Shown here piece after piece: positions 13,123 through 21,607 of a stretch of DNA of 56,380 nt (its first letter is position 1; every line of letters starts with the position of its first letter). The notes under the pieces were generated by a model. It did no database searches. It had not been told where the DNA came from and was given only the letters and a program-made list of their open reading frames with translations. Both the position numbers and the translations under genes were made by a program. This DNA is from Ophiosphaerella korrae (lineage: Eukaryota; Ascomycota; Dothideomycetes; Pleosporales; Phaeosphaeriaceae). Location of the stretch: assembly GCA_028456385.1 (NCBI GenBank), contig JALNQF010000268.1, positions 1-56,380 on the forward strand, in the 5' to 3' direction.

Positions 13123-15034
13123 ATGATCTCTACTTATAGTACCTCCTTATCAACGCCTTCTTCTAGAAAATTCGTACCGTATATTCCTCAGGCGCCTAAG
13201 CCTCGGCCTAAAAAAAAAGCTCAGTCAACTTCTGAATCCAAGGCGGCAAGGCCCAGCTGCTCAGAGACCAGCTCCTCCCAAGTCCATGGGCCCTGGTTCC
13301 ATATTGATGATTTCCTGATGGCGGATGCTAATGCTTCGCACAAGTCCGCCCCCTCCCAAATGGTATCTGAGCATAACCAGCCTGGCTGGGATTTGCTTCG
13401 CGAAGGAGGGTCCGACCAAGTAACGGAGCCGATGGACGGGAGCAGTCGAGGTAGGCATGCAACCGGATTAGAGTTCTGATTTCGCTAATTTGCTGGTAGA
13501 ACTTTCTCTTCTCGTAGAGGGCGACACAGCCCAAGTCGAGCCTCGTGGCATGGCAACCGAATATCAAGAGAACGAGCGTTGCACAGCTGCCAGTGATGAA
13601 CCGAACAGCACCGAACAGCATGGTTATCTCAATATAAACGGAGTGCATACCTTCTCCGAAGACAATTGCCAAGCCAGTCCACTAGCGCAGGACAAACCAC
13701 TCCTAGATGTTTCCAGCGTGATGGAGGGATTGTCGACAACACGCAAACGAATGTGTCCCTCATCTGTCGATACGGTAGTCGACCCTCCAGCCCTACTACC
13801 CAACGTCACGTCGGAACTAAGGCTAGAAGACCACCGTTTGGCGAAACGGCGAAGGCCGATTGAGCGACAGGTAGAGGACACAATGCTCGATCCTTTGCCC
13901 ACACCAGAAGTCACGCCTCGACCAACTTCCAGCGGCCTAGACTACTATCCCATAGTCAGCGATGAGCCTTGTCCTGGATTTCTGGGCACTGGCAGTCAAA
14001 GTGGTACTGGAAGTCCAGCACCATCCTCAAACATCGTCGAGGAAGAGAATGGCGCGCACATTCACAGGACAGTCGAGGAGCTGCCCCAATCCACAGAGCA
14101 ATCTATCTCCTCTCTCCAAAGACCAGAGGGCGAACCGTACAGAAAATGCTGGAATGGCGAAGCTAGAGAAAGCTGCGAAGAAGAGCAAGTCGATAAGGTG
14201 CCTAGTAGATGTTCGACGAGAACCTCTCAACAAAGGAAACACAATAATCGCCAATCCAGTAACATGGGGCGCGGCCTATCACGAACTTCTCACAGACAAC
14301 GAGGCGAGAGCACAATAACCACGAGGACATCGCGATACACAGCATCACTTCAGAGCGATCCATCATCTGAGCCTATGGTAGACAGCGTGATCTACTCTTG
14401 CTCTCCACCAATATCATCTACAAAGACGAAGAACAAAGGCATAGTCAACCGAGACCAGAGACCCATCGCTAGTACAGATTGTCGAATAACAGATATCGCG
14501 CATTATGATGTACCAGAAGGTTCATCGATCGTGACGACAATTGTGCACTGCAACGAGCCAAGCTTGGCTCTTGACGTGGCAGCCCTATATCACAAACTCT
14601 TTGGCAATCACGGCAAAGCCCTCCGCACGACAAAGCTATCTGCTGATTCGTGGATGCTGCTTGGATACCGCTATAATGCTGCATGTACCCACGGAAGCTG
14701 GACACGTCTCAACACGGACCCAATGAGCGATTCACATGATGATTTCGACCAGTCAGACAATTACGATGACGACCATGAAGAGGAGGAGGATGAGGCATAC
14801 CGACGTCATGCTGCCAGTTTTGATCAGGGATTCAACAGAGAAAATATGCGCTGCGACCAATACACGAACAAACCGTGGTCAGAGTTTGACAAGAAGCGTC
14901 TGCTCTTGTACAAGGCCGAGATGGCGATGGAGTGGAAGCAGATATTTGCACGTTTCCCAGATCGGTCCCCAGGCGCAGTGCGCACGCGCTGGCACATGCT
15001 GCAGGGAAGAGGATGCGCCACTGCGGCAACATGA
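13123..15034 (+). CDS. Myb/SANT-like domain protein, probable nuclear DNA-binding protein
   Basis: Two-exon model: 13123-13450 and 13500-15034, joined in frame across a 49-nt intron (GTAGGC donor, CTAAT branch, TAG acceptor), giving 620 residues. The N-terminus has a basic run (PKPRPKKK, about residue 25) suitable as a nuclear signal. The middle is Ser/Thr/Gln-rich, low in hydrophobics and probably disordered, followed by an acidic run (DDDHEEEEDE). The last 55 residues (about 566-612) fit a single Myb/SANT helix-turn-helix: W-S-x-F-D-K-K-R near its start, then MEWKQIFARFPDRSPGAVRTRW, where the WKxI and RSPGAVRxRW positions match the second and third helices of fungal Myb-like domains. A single repeat is common in fungal Myb-like regulators. 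Target genes cannot be inferred. The upstream TATA box at 13026 supports the start. Confidence 0.75.
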
Positions 15035-15523
15035 ATCCCACATTTGTTTTGCTTACTACCTAAACACATTGGGTGAAGCTTGTGTGCGAGGCGTTACATA
15101 ATCACGAACTGATCGTGTTGCGGTCTCCACCAAAGTTCCTGCCTTACCTGTATTCGCTACATCATACAGCAAAGAGATTGATTCAGGTCTGCATGTCACA
15201 ATGAGGCTCAATTTTCCAGTAATAAATAGATGCCTAGAGGGGGCACAAAATGGAGCTAGGGCTCAATATTAGGCAACAAAGATTCAGAACCCAAACATTT
15301 ATCACGACGTGGAAATTCTATTTATAGCAGATAAATTTGTCTGGTTTTGTCACTGGTTCAAGGTTGAGCTTCCCTCATCTCAAACCGAGAAGCGTCTGCT
15401 GGTGGTCCTGCCAGTTGCCCAAGATGTTCGTCTCCTGGTTCGGCAGCGTGTATATCGTCGCTGTACGAGCCGGTAGATTGCTCGCTTGTGCTCACTGACC
15501 AGGCAACAACAAGCTTAAGAAGG

Positions 15524-15774
15524 TCAATAGGCGAAGAATGCGTTAACAGTACAATAAGTAGTAAGCTAATTAATCAAGTTAGTCAATTATTCAATTGTTC
15601 AAGCCCCCTTACGAAAGCGTGCGCTAGATTGTCGTTCAGCCAATAGGCCTCGTCATGTATTGTCCGACCTCCTCTAGGTATAGCGCCAGCAATGATCTGT
15701 CTCCCACTCATTCCTGAGCTTGTTTTCCTGTCCCATTCACTGATTGAATATATATGCTTCGCGCTAGTAAAATT
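15524..15774 (-). CDS. Possible two-exon fragment of unknown protein
   Basis: In the gap between two stronger genes, the minus strand has an open stretch 15774-15613 (54 codons, coding-like composition, containing GAIPRGGRTIHDEAYWLN). It ends at a GTAAGG donor. After a 47-nt intron with a perfect ACTAAC branch and TAG acceptor, it resumes at 15565 and stops at 15524. No start codon is found in the first exon, so it would be the 3' end of a gene or a relic; a further acceptor (CAATAG) sits just before 15774. A second open frame across the downstream exon also looks coding (to about 15,370), so the end is ambiguous. No family recognised. Confidence 0.33.
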
Positions 15775-16089
15775 CTATTGCAATGGAGCATACGTGGTGT
15801 CTGATGGATGAGGCAAAAAGGCTAACGACTCAAAGCCAAATACCTGTGGCTGGCTGCACGGGCCTCAATTCGGCTTGCTAGCGCACAGGCCTTCCCCAGG
15901 AATACAATAGGTTACCATTCCCCTAACCTTAATTCTTTCATTTGCGCTCTTCGTTCGCTTCAGAACTCTCATCTTCATCATGGTCTACTGGTGGGCAGTG
16001 CTCGTAGCTTTTTGATCCCCCTACTAACAATACTACAGTGAAATGACTCCTAAATGTGAGCTGTCAATCAGGCGTGTCAAAGAATCAAC

Positions 16090-17023
16090 ATGGGTACTTG
16101 GTTCGATGATGATCTGCGAGCAGAACTGCATAACCGCGGTAGAGAGAATTGCAACGTGGACAGACAAAGCTGGTGCAACTTTCAGCATTCGTCCTATGCT
16201 TAAGTCCGAACAGGAGCTGTACTTGGGAACGCTTGGCGAGCAACAAGCTGAGGAAGATAGGATCCATAGCATTGGCTCGTCGGCTGCCTGCTGGCGATTT
16301 GGAGATGCCTACTTTAAGGTTAAGTCATGGTGTGATGGGATGGATACAGAATCCAATCTAATAGCTTTCGCGAGGAAAGCTGTTCCTTCATTGCCAATCC
16401 CTAAGGTGTACTGCTCATGGTTAGATAGGGCATGGAACCGCAGCTTCCTTGTTCTTGCCGCAGTAGAGGGGAAAACACTAAACGAGGCTTGGCCTTCTCT
16501 AACCGACATACAACGCCAGAAAGTGGCGGCAACAGTGGCGAACATTTGCGAAACCCTCGCGTCTCAGACATCACAGAAGCTCCAAAATCCATCTGGTGGC
16601 TCAGTCCTTGAGCCTTTTCTCACGTACAAGAAAGATTTCGCCCTACCTTCATGGATTCCCCATCTACTTGGGCCGCTCTCGCAAGCCGAGCTTCACGCTT
16701 ATCTGATAAAATTGAATCCAGAGACTCAGCTTAAAATCGAGGACACGTTTTACTTTTACCACGCTGATCTTGGACCCACAAATATCCTTTTATCAGATGA
16801 GAGAGAAATCAATGGTATTATTGATTGGGAATCCGCAGGATTCTATCCCCGTTTCTGGATAGGCACAAAACCTTTAGTTTCCAGTGGATTCTACCTGAAT
16901 TCCGAGCAAGAATTGACAAAGAAAAGGGCGTGGGCAGTCCTCTTAGCAAGTGCGTTAGAGGAGAGAGGGTTTGGGTCCGATTTGGATATGTATAAGCAGT
17001 GGAAAAACTCCATAGGTTTCTGA
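16090..17023 (+). CDS. APH-fold phosphotransferase (aminoglycoside/choline kinase-like)
   Basis: The main body (from 16214) reads as a fungal APH/choline-kinase-like small-molecule kinase. It has the catalytic loop HADLGPTN (HxDxxxxN, Brenner motif), then GIIDWESAGFYP, whose Asp is the metal-binding residue, and the family-typical end FWIGTKPxVSxGFYL. Substrate is unknown. The 5' end needs care. The frame that stays open upstream (from about 16043) reads unnaturally, whereas another frame from ATG 16090 gives MGTWFDDDLRAELHNRGREN, which resembles the family N-terminus, and stops at TAA 16201. Excising 16156-16213 (58 nt, GTGGAC...CAG) joins this N-terminus in frame to the body, giving 291 residues. 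The alternative is a frameshift or a CAA-to-TAA change near 16201, making it a pseudogene. A spliced start near 15,980 (branch CTACTAAC) is a third possibility. Confidence 0.72.
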
Positions 17024-18414
17024 TGAAGATTGTGTAACTTAATTTTTCATATCCAAAACCAAGCAACAACGCATAAATGAATGTATGCGCTCCGACTATG
17101 AACTCAAAACAGCATGGAATCCCAACAAGATCACATCAACCAATTCAACAAGACATGTTGGAAAGCAGCCCTTTCTCTCTGGATAATGTTCCATTGTGTG
17201 CCAGGACTACTGGCTTCCGCCAGTGAGGCTTGCGCCGCGGTGCTCACAAGTCGCTGCTCCAGTCACATTTCCTTTCTTACAGTTCGAGCAAGTCTCGAAG
17301 TTGACGAGTTCCTTGGGGGTGTTCGCAGTCATGATGCTAGCCAAATGCTATGTTATTATCAATTCCCAGACTGCAGCATATAAGAGCAGGAACGCACCTA
17401 GGGATTCTGAGAGTTTAAATGTCGAATGATGGATAAGAGACTTAACTAGAGAATTGGTATGATGATGCTTTTGATGCTTTAAGGTTTAAACCGACAATTT
17501 TACAAGACACTACCCGGTTTTATACATCTCAAGTCCTAACCTGACCTCAAAAGCCGTCGGAGTCAGTTAGGCCGTCTTACGAATCTGAGATAGCTGTGCC
17601 GCAGGATTTAATTTATATTGTGACTTCCGTGTCTTATTTGGGGCTAAATCCTAAAGGCTAACCAAATACTTAATTCTACAACGTCAATTGTTGGAGTAGT
17701 ACTTGCAAATGTATTGGTCAACCGGCAGCAGCTGACAAGGTGGCTGTATTGATTCCAATGGGAGATGCTAACTGTTACGAACCTCGAACAAGTAAGTGGG
17801 TGGCGTGGGTTCCATGAGAACCTCCTCATGGACTTATGCACGAGAAGACGCTCAGTGGTGTTACGAACTAGGTGTGGGGGAGGGCGCTTTAGAGGTCCGA
17901 AAATGGGGCCTAATCGTTCTGCAGCAGCGTTGCAGATTGAAGAAATCAGGTAAATCATGCCTATAAGCACCCCTCACGTGCTCCACAATTGAGGCGGAAA
18001 GCTGCCCTCGTAACCGATAATAGCCTTGCTTGTCATGAGCGCCTTGGAAGCAATCGTGACCAGATAGCCAATAAGAGCTAGCCATGAACGCGCGAAAGCT
18101 ATTAACTTACATGTTTTCGACCGTTTCAGCACAGGCTTGCTGCTGAACTAGCCAATCAGTCAAGGAACAGGCAGGGACGCGATATGTACAGCTGGTTTAT
18201 GGAATCATCGTGCTTGGTTAGATGCGTACTTAGACAAGTGGGTTGTCGAAGTCAGGTTTGTCGACATCAGAGAGTACGAAAATATGCCTACATCAACTTA
18301 TCCTAACTCGGTCCAGCTATATTAATATCACATTCCAAATATCAGGGCCGAAAGTATCATTTATCAGCACCACGAGGTAGCTTGTGGAACCTCAAAGCGG
18401 TATTGAATTAACGC
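17024..18414. other. Gene-free stretch with weak short frames
   Basis: Only short, unremarkable open frames occur (for example 17114-17383 plus and 17644-17970 minus), with no domain, no consistent splice model and no signal peptide. A TATA-like CATATAAGAG at about 17375 has no good reading frame behind it. Probably intergenic or decayed coding DNA. Confidence 0.5.
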
Positions 18415-18795
18415 TTATCCGTCATGATAATGCCAAGGTTCCCGATAAGCCACTGTACCCTCTCCACCAACCTCGATCACCATATTAGTAATTTCCAAAG
18501 GCGGAGGAAGTGATGGTCTCACCGGTTGATTTTTAACTATCCAGCATTGTGCACACCAGGTGCGATTACATTTCCCACATTGATATAGTACCGTTGGGTG
18601 GGGCTGACCACACGAATCACAGCGCTTACACTTCTCGGGCTGAAGTCGGCGTATATTGTGCTGAGAGACTGGATACGGACGCACGATCTCAACGCATTCG
18701 TCAACGCGCATCTTACACAAGCAATTGTCGCCGGTTCCTTCACTCGGGGTTCCGTGAATCTGAGTCGCGCAGCCTCTGGCAGGAAGTTTCAGCGT
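18415..18795 (-). CDS. Cys-rich zinc-binding protein, 3' part of a gene
   Basis: The minus-strand frame open from 18795 to the stop at 18415 encodes about 126 residues with a compact cysteine cluster: CKRCDSCG, then CGKCNRTWCAQC about 15 residues later. The CxxC/CxxC/CxxC spacing with a hydrophobic LYQ before the second knuckle is that of a treble-clef or small zinc-ribbon fold. A second pair (CLCK...DEC) lies upstream. The frame is closed by a stop just above 18795 and no convincing ATG is present, so the gene probably starts in an upstream exon I could not place, or is a relic. The zinc fold is confident; the function (protein or nucleic acid binding) is not inferable. Confidence 0.5.
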   Translation of the reverse strand, partial: TLKLPARGCATQIHGTPSEGTGDNCLCKMRVDECVEIVRPYPVSQHNIRRLQPEKCKRCDSCGQPHPTVLYQCGKCNRTWCAQCWIVKNQPVRPSLPPPLEITNMVIEVGGEGTVAYREPWHYHDG

Positions 18796-18846
18796 TTAAG
18801 TACCTTGACGTTCGAGCAAAGGAATAGATCTGGAGGGCAAATGTAA

Positions 18847-19146
18847 TTACGTATCGGGATTTCAGTCGACGGCAATGATGATGAGAACCACAACTCAAAA
18901 GCCGTTAGTGCTATCAAACACAACCTTGTCTTGACTATGGGTATATGCAAAGTCTTTTCGAATGAGATCGCCTATTATTGTAATGATAAAGGTCTAGAAG
19001 TTCGACCACAGTGGACCTTCAGAAGGGGAGGTGCGTCGAGGGCCCTGATCGAGCCCCAACTCCATATCCTAAGTGAACTAGTAAAGTACGAAGGTTTCAT
19101 CGCAGTGCAAAAACACAGAAACTTCGACTATATTATCGAAAATTAA
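18847..19146 (+). CDS. Open 100-codon frame of unknown function, possible terminal exon
   Basis: The plus strand is open from just after a TAA at 18844 to the stop at 19146. The composition is coding-like throughout (balanced charge, HILSELVKYEGFIAVQK helix-like segment). A first ATG lies at 18937 (69 residues), but the coding character extends upstream of it, and a TTTCAG at about 18858-18863 could be a splice acceptor. It could be the last exon of a plus-strand gene overlapping the region antisense to the Cys-rich gene, or a remnant. No family recognised. Confidence 0.3.
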   Translation, partial: LRIGISVDGNDDENHNSKAVSAIKHNLVLTMGICKVFSNEIAYYCNDKGLEVRPQWTFRRGGASRALIEPQLHILSELVKYEGFIAVQKHRNFDYIIEN

Positions 19147-19227
19147 TTTGTAATTAAAGCCAGCGGGGCGGAAAGAGCGTGTTGTGGAATCGAGTCTACA
19201 TGATTTCCAACACTCTATGAGCCCGTT

Positions 19228-19773
19228 CTACATGAGAATACAAGATGGTTCAGGCGCATCTCCTTCACTCTCCTCTGGGAAGAGATTCAGAAAGAATTTC
19301 TTTGCATCTTTCTTCATTTTTTCGGAAGCGTTGTGTGTGATCCCATCATAGTGCTTGCGGTCAAAATCGTCACACACTTTTTGTTCATTGTGCGTCAGAA
19401 CCGGATCTAATGCTCTGTTAGCGCCCAATAAATTGGGTATTTCCGATGCCTTCCATTGCGCCTTCTGCTTATCGTGGAGCTTGAAATAGCCCACGTAGTC
19501 GATTACCATCGAAATTGTTTTATAATCCTCAGTTTGAGTCTTGATGCCCTTTTCGTAGAATTTGACTCCGGTTAAAGTCTTGTCTTGCGAATTCATTACA
19601 CATAACACGAACACTGACATCGGGTCGTAACCATTAGGGTCGAATTGTAATGCGTATGTGATTCTAAACGGGATTAAGACTGGGATCTTGAGAAGAGTTT
19701 TCAGAATTTCGGTTGGATGTAAGTTTGGGTCATTTAGAAAAATTTGATAGTTCGTCTGTCGCTGGATCTCCAT
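19228..19773 (-). CDS. Small intronless protein ending in a CaaX prenylation motif
   Basis: Single-exon ORF of 181 residues starting at ATG 19773 and preceded by a TATAAATA box about 60 bp upstream. No signal peptide or membrane helix. The sequence is mixed alpha/beta-like, with a Lys-rich helix near the C-terminus (KMKKDAKKFFLNLF), and ends Cys-Ile-Leu-Met. This fits a CaaX box (C, aliphatic, aliphatic, Met); X = Met favours farnesylation by the known rule for these enzymes. The acidic stretch PEESEGDAPEPS just before it could be a flexible linker. That suggests a membrane-anchored cytosolic protein, but no family is recognised and the core does not look like a Ras-type GTPase (no GxxxxGK[ST] loop). 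Confidence 0.7.
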   Translation of the reverse strand: MEIQRQTNYQIFLNDPNLHPTEILKTLLKIPVLIPFRITYALQFDPNGYDPMSVFVLCVMNSQDKTLTGVKFYEKGIKTQTEDYKTISMVIDYVGYFKLHDKQKAQWKASEIPNLLGANRALDPVLTHNEQKVCDDFDRKHYDGITHNASEKMKKDAKKFFLNLFPEESEGDAPEPSCILM

Positions 19774-19831
19774 GATTTCAGATAGTGTGTGTGTGCTTCA
19801 GATTGTGTTTGGAATACGTATGATCCAACCC

Positions 19832-19839
19832 TATTTATA
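19832..19839 (-). promoter_or_regulatory. TATA box of the CaaX-protein gene
   Basis: TATAAATA read on the minus strand, about 60 bp upstream of the ATG at 19773; the spacing is right for a short 5' UTR. Confidence 0.5.
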
Positions 19840-20139
19840 ATGGAACCTGGGATGTAGGGGCAATCTTGAAATGCGAAAGCATGGTTACACAGCAACGCCT
19901 GGTCGAGAATCGCCAAGCTGTGGGTCACTGGGCACAGACCGTGTGTCCCAATACTACGAATAACGCACAGATGTCTGTCGACCCCAGGGAAGGCATCATT
20001 ATCCGGCTGCGGGAATATTCAGTCAGTCACATAAGCTTCACAGCCATAAAAATAGATCAAAGTTTTGAATTCATAATCAAGCAGGGCTATCCGTAAGACA
20101 AGCTTGCAGTGAATGAAGAGTATCCAATCGTGCTTTAAA

Positions 20140-21197
20140 CTAATTTCCTGCATTATGCTTGCTCCCTAGAGTGCCGTGAGAAGCAAAAGTGGATGCTGGA
20201 ATGCTCTCACTCATCTGATCGTCTCCTTCTGATGTCTGCGGTAAACTCCTACACATCTGCATAGCGTCAAATGTTGGTCGCTTGCGGAAGATTTCCTTGT
20301 ACGTTGATGTTACCACAGGAATGGTACACAATAACCATTGCAGAATGCAAACGATCTAACAGGGTGAGCGAAGTTCAATAGGAGATGAAGAATATGTAGG
20401 TATACCAAAAAACCGACCTGGGGCTGCCACCACTGACTGAATGGAATTCCAACAACCAATGCACTTATCAGTGGTGTGACAAGATTCCAGAGAACCCGCC
20501 CGTTCCTAAAATAGGGACGCCTTGTTCCCCCAGCAGAGCATATCCAACAAATCCATAACAGGAAGATAGCATGGTATAACGCCCAACCGCCGTGTAAGCA
20601 CGCCACTGAGATGTCTTTCAAAACATGTCGGGGTTTAGGAACTGTATTGCACACGTACATGACCGCCCCAGAAAGCTGGATGGAAGCAGCAATACCGAGG
20701 CCTACCAAGCCTATCCATGGCCTAAATGTACGTTCAAGGAGAAGCAATCGAAGATGATAGATCTATAAATGCTTAGAAGGGTGTGACTAGGTTTTGGAAG
20801 CACTAACATTCAAGCTTGCTGCTTGCATCCATGACAATTGAAACGATACTAGTGACAGTCTTTCGTTTCTCTTCTTGAGTGTCTCCTCCTCGTGTGTCTC
20901 TAGCGTGAATGATAAACCTACAAGAATGATGCATGCTGACCAGAGAAGGACATGGATTACGAGCCAGCATCCCTGGGCAAAATATGAACAGTTGCGGCGG
21001 CGGCGATTGGCAAAGCGTATATACAATTCGGCGAGAACAAGCAAGCTACTGAGCACAGCAGGAGCTGCGCCTATGCGAGAAATTCCCATTGCAGGACAGC
21101 ATATGATGAAGGCAAAGACTGAAAGAGAACCAGTGAAGGACTGAATAGCGGTGAGATGATGGTTTGAAGGACTTCTCAGCCTGGTGAGGGCACGCAT
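20140..21197 (-). CDS. Seven-helix integral membrane protein, unknown function
   Basis: Three-exon model on the minus strand: 21197-20808, 20762-20418, 20355-20140. Both introns (45 and 62 nt) have GTTAGT/GTCGGT donors and TAG acceptors, and both junctions are in phase 0, giving 316 residues. Hydrophobic segments suggest seven membrane spans: about 24-40, 43-62, 74-97, 146-168, 182-206, 219-238 and 246-262. A charged loop rich in Glu/Lys/Arg (about 99-113) lies between spans 3 and 4, and a polar, Ser-rich tail of about 50 residues follows span 7. This architecture fits a fungal seven-helix family, but I see no diagnostic receptor, rhodopsin (no Lys in span 7) or transporter motif. The start is the first in-frame ATG; another ATG with an open frame lies upstream at about 21,252, but I found no in-frame splice to join it. 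Confidence 0.68.
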
Positions 21198-21512
21198 ATA
21201 AGTTACCGTAAATACGATGCATCATGTCGATCCTGGAGTGTGAGCTTGCCATTCACCAAGTAGATGAACCGCCCCCTGAAGCATTATACGTGCTGCAAGC
21301 CTGCGTACGGCTTGCACAAATGATGTGACAGAAGTCTCATGCTGCTTTCCGAAGATGGAAAGATATCAGACCGAATGCGTTTGAGGCTTGAATCGGTTGT
21401 GTATACCGAAAACATAGACAAACATTGGATGGCTGTCCTACCAGCTACCGCTCACCAAGCACCCCGTGGCGCATGTCGGTTATGCCGTCGCCCGCAGAAT
21501 ATGCACAAAGCA

Positions 21513-21543
21513 GTCCGTGCGATCAGGTCCTAATCGCACGGAC
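21513..21543. promoter_or_regulatory. 31-bp near-perfect dyad upstream of the NACHT-WD40 gene
   Basis: Arms GTCCGTGCGAT (21513-21523) and ATCGCACGGAC (21533-21543) are exact reverse complements. The nine central bases, CAGGTCCTA, contain AGG-T-CCT, so symmetry continues to the centre with one mismatched pair. It sits about 65 bp upstream of the chosen ATG at 21608, where a dimeric regulator or a 5' UTR hairpin could act. It is not a known site to me. Confidence 0.6.
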
Positions 21544-21607
21544 CAAGACCACCCAACAATCCCCTCTCCTCAACCATCATGGCTTCTGCTCACCTCAACT
21601 TTTTGCG

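Noticed and set aside
16033..16545. Overlapping frames on both strands at the 5' end of the kinase
   Set aside because: Catalytic motifs fix the plus strand; the remaining frames are shadows, apart from the alternative N-terminus described.
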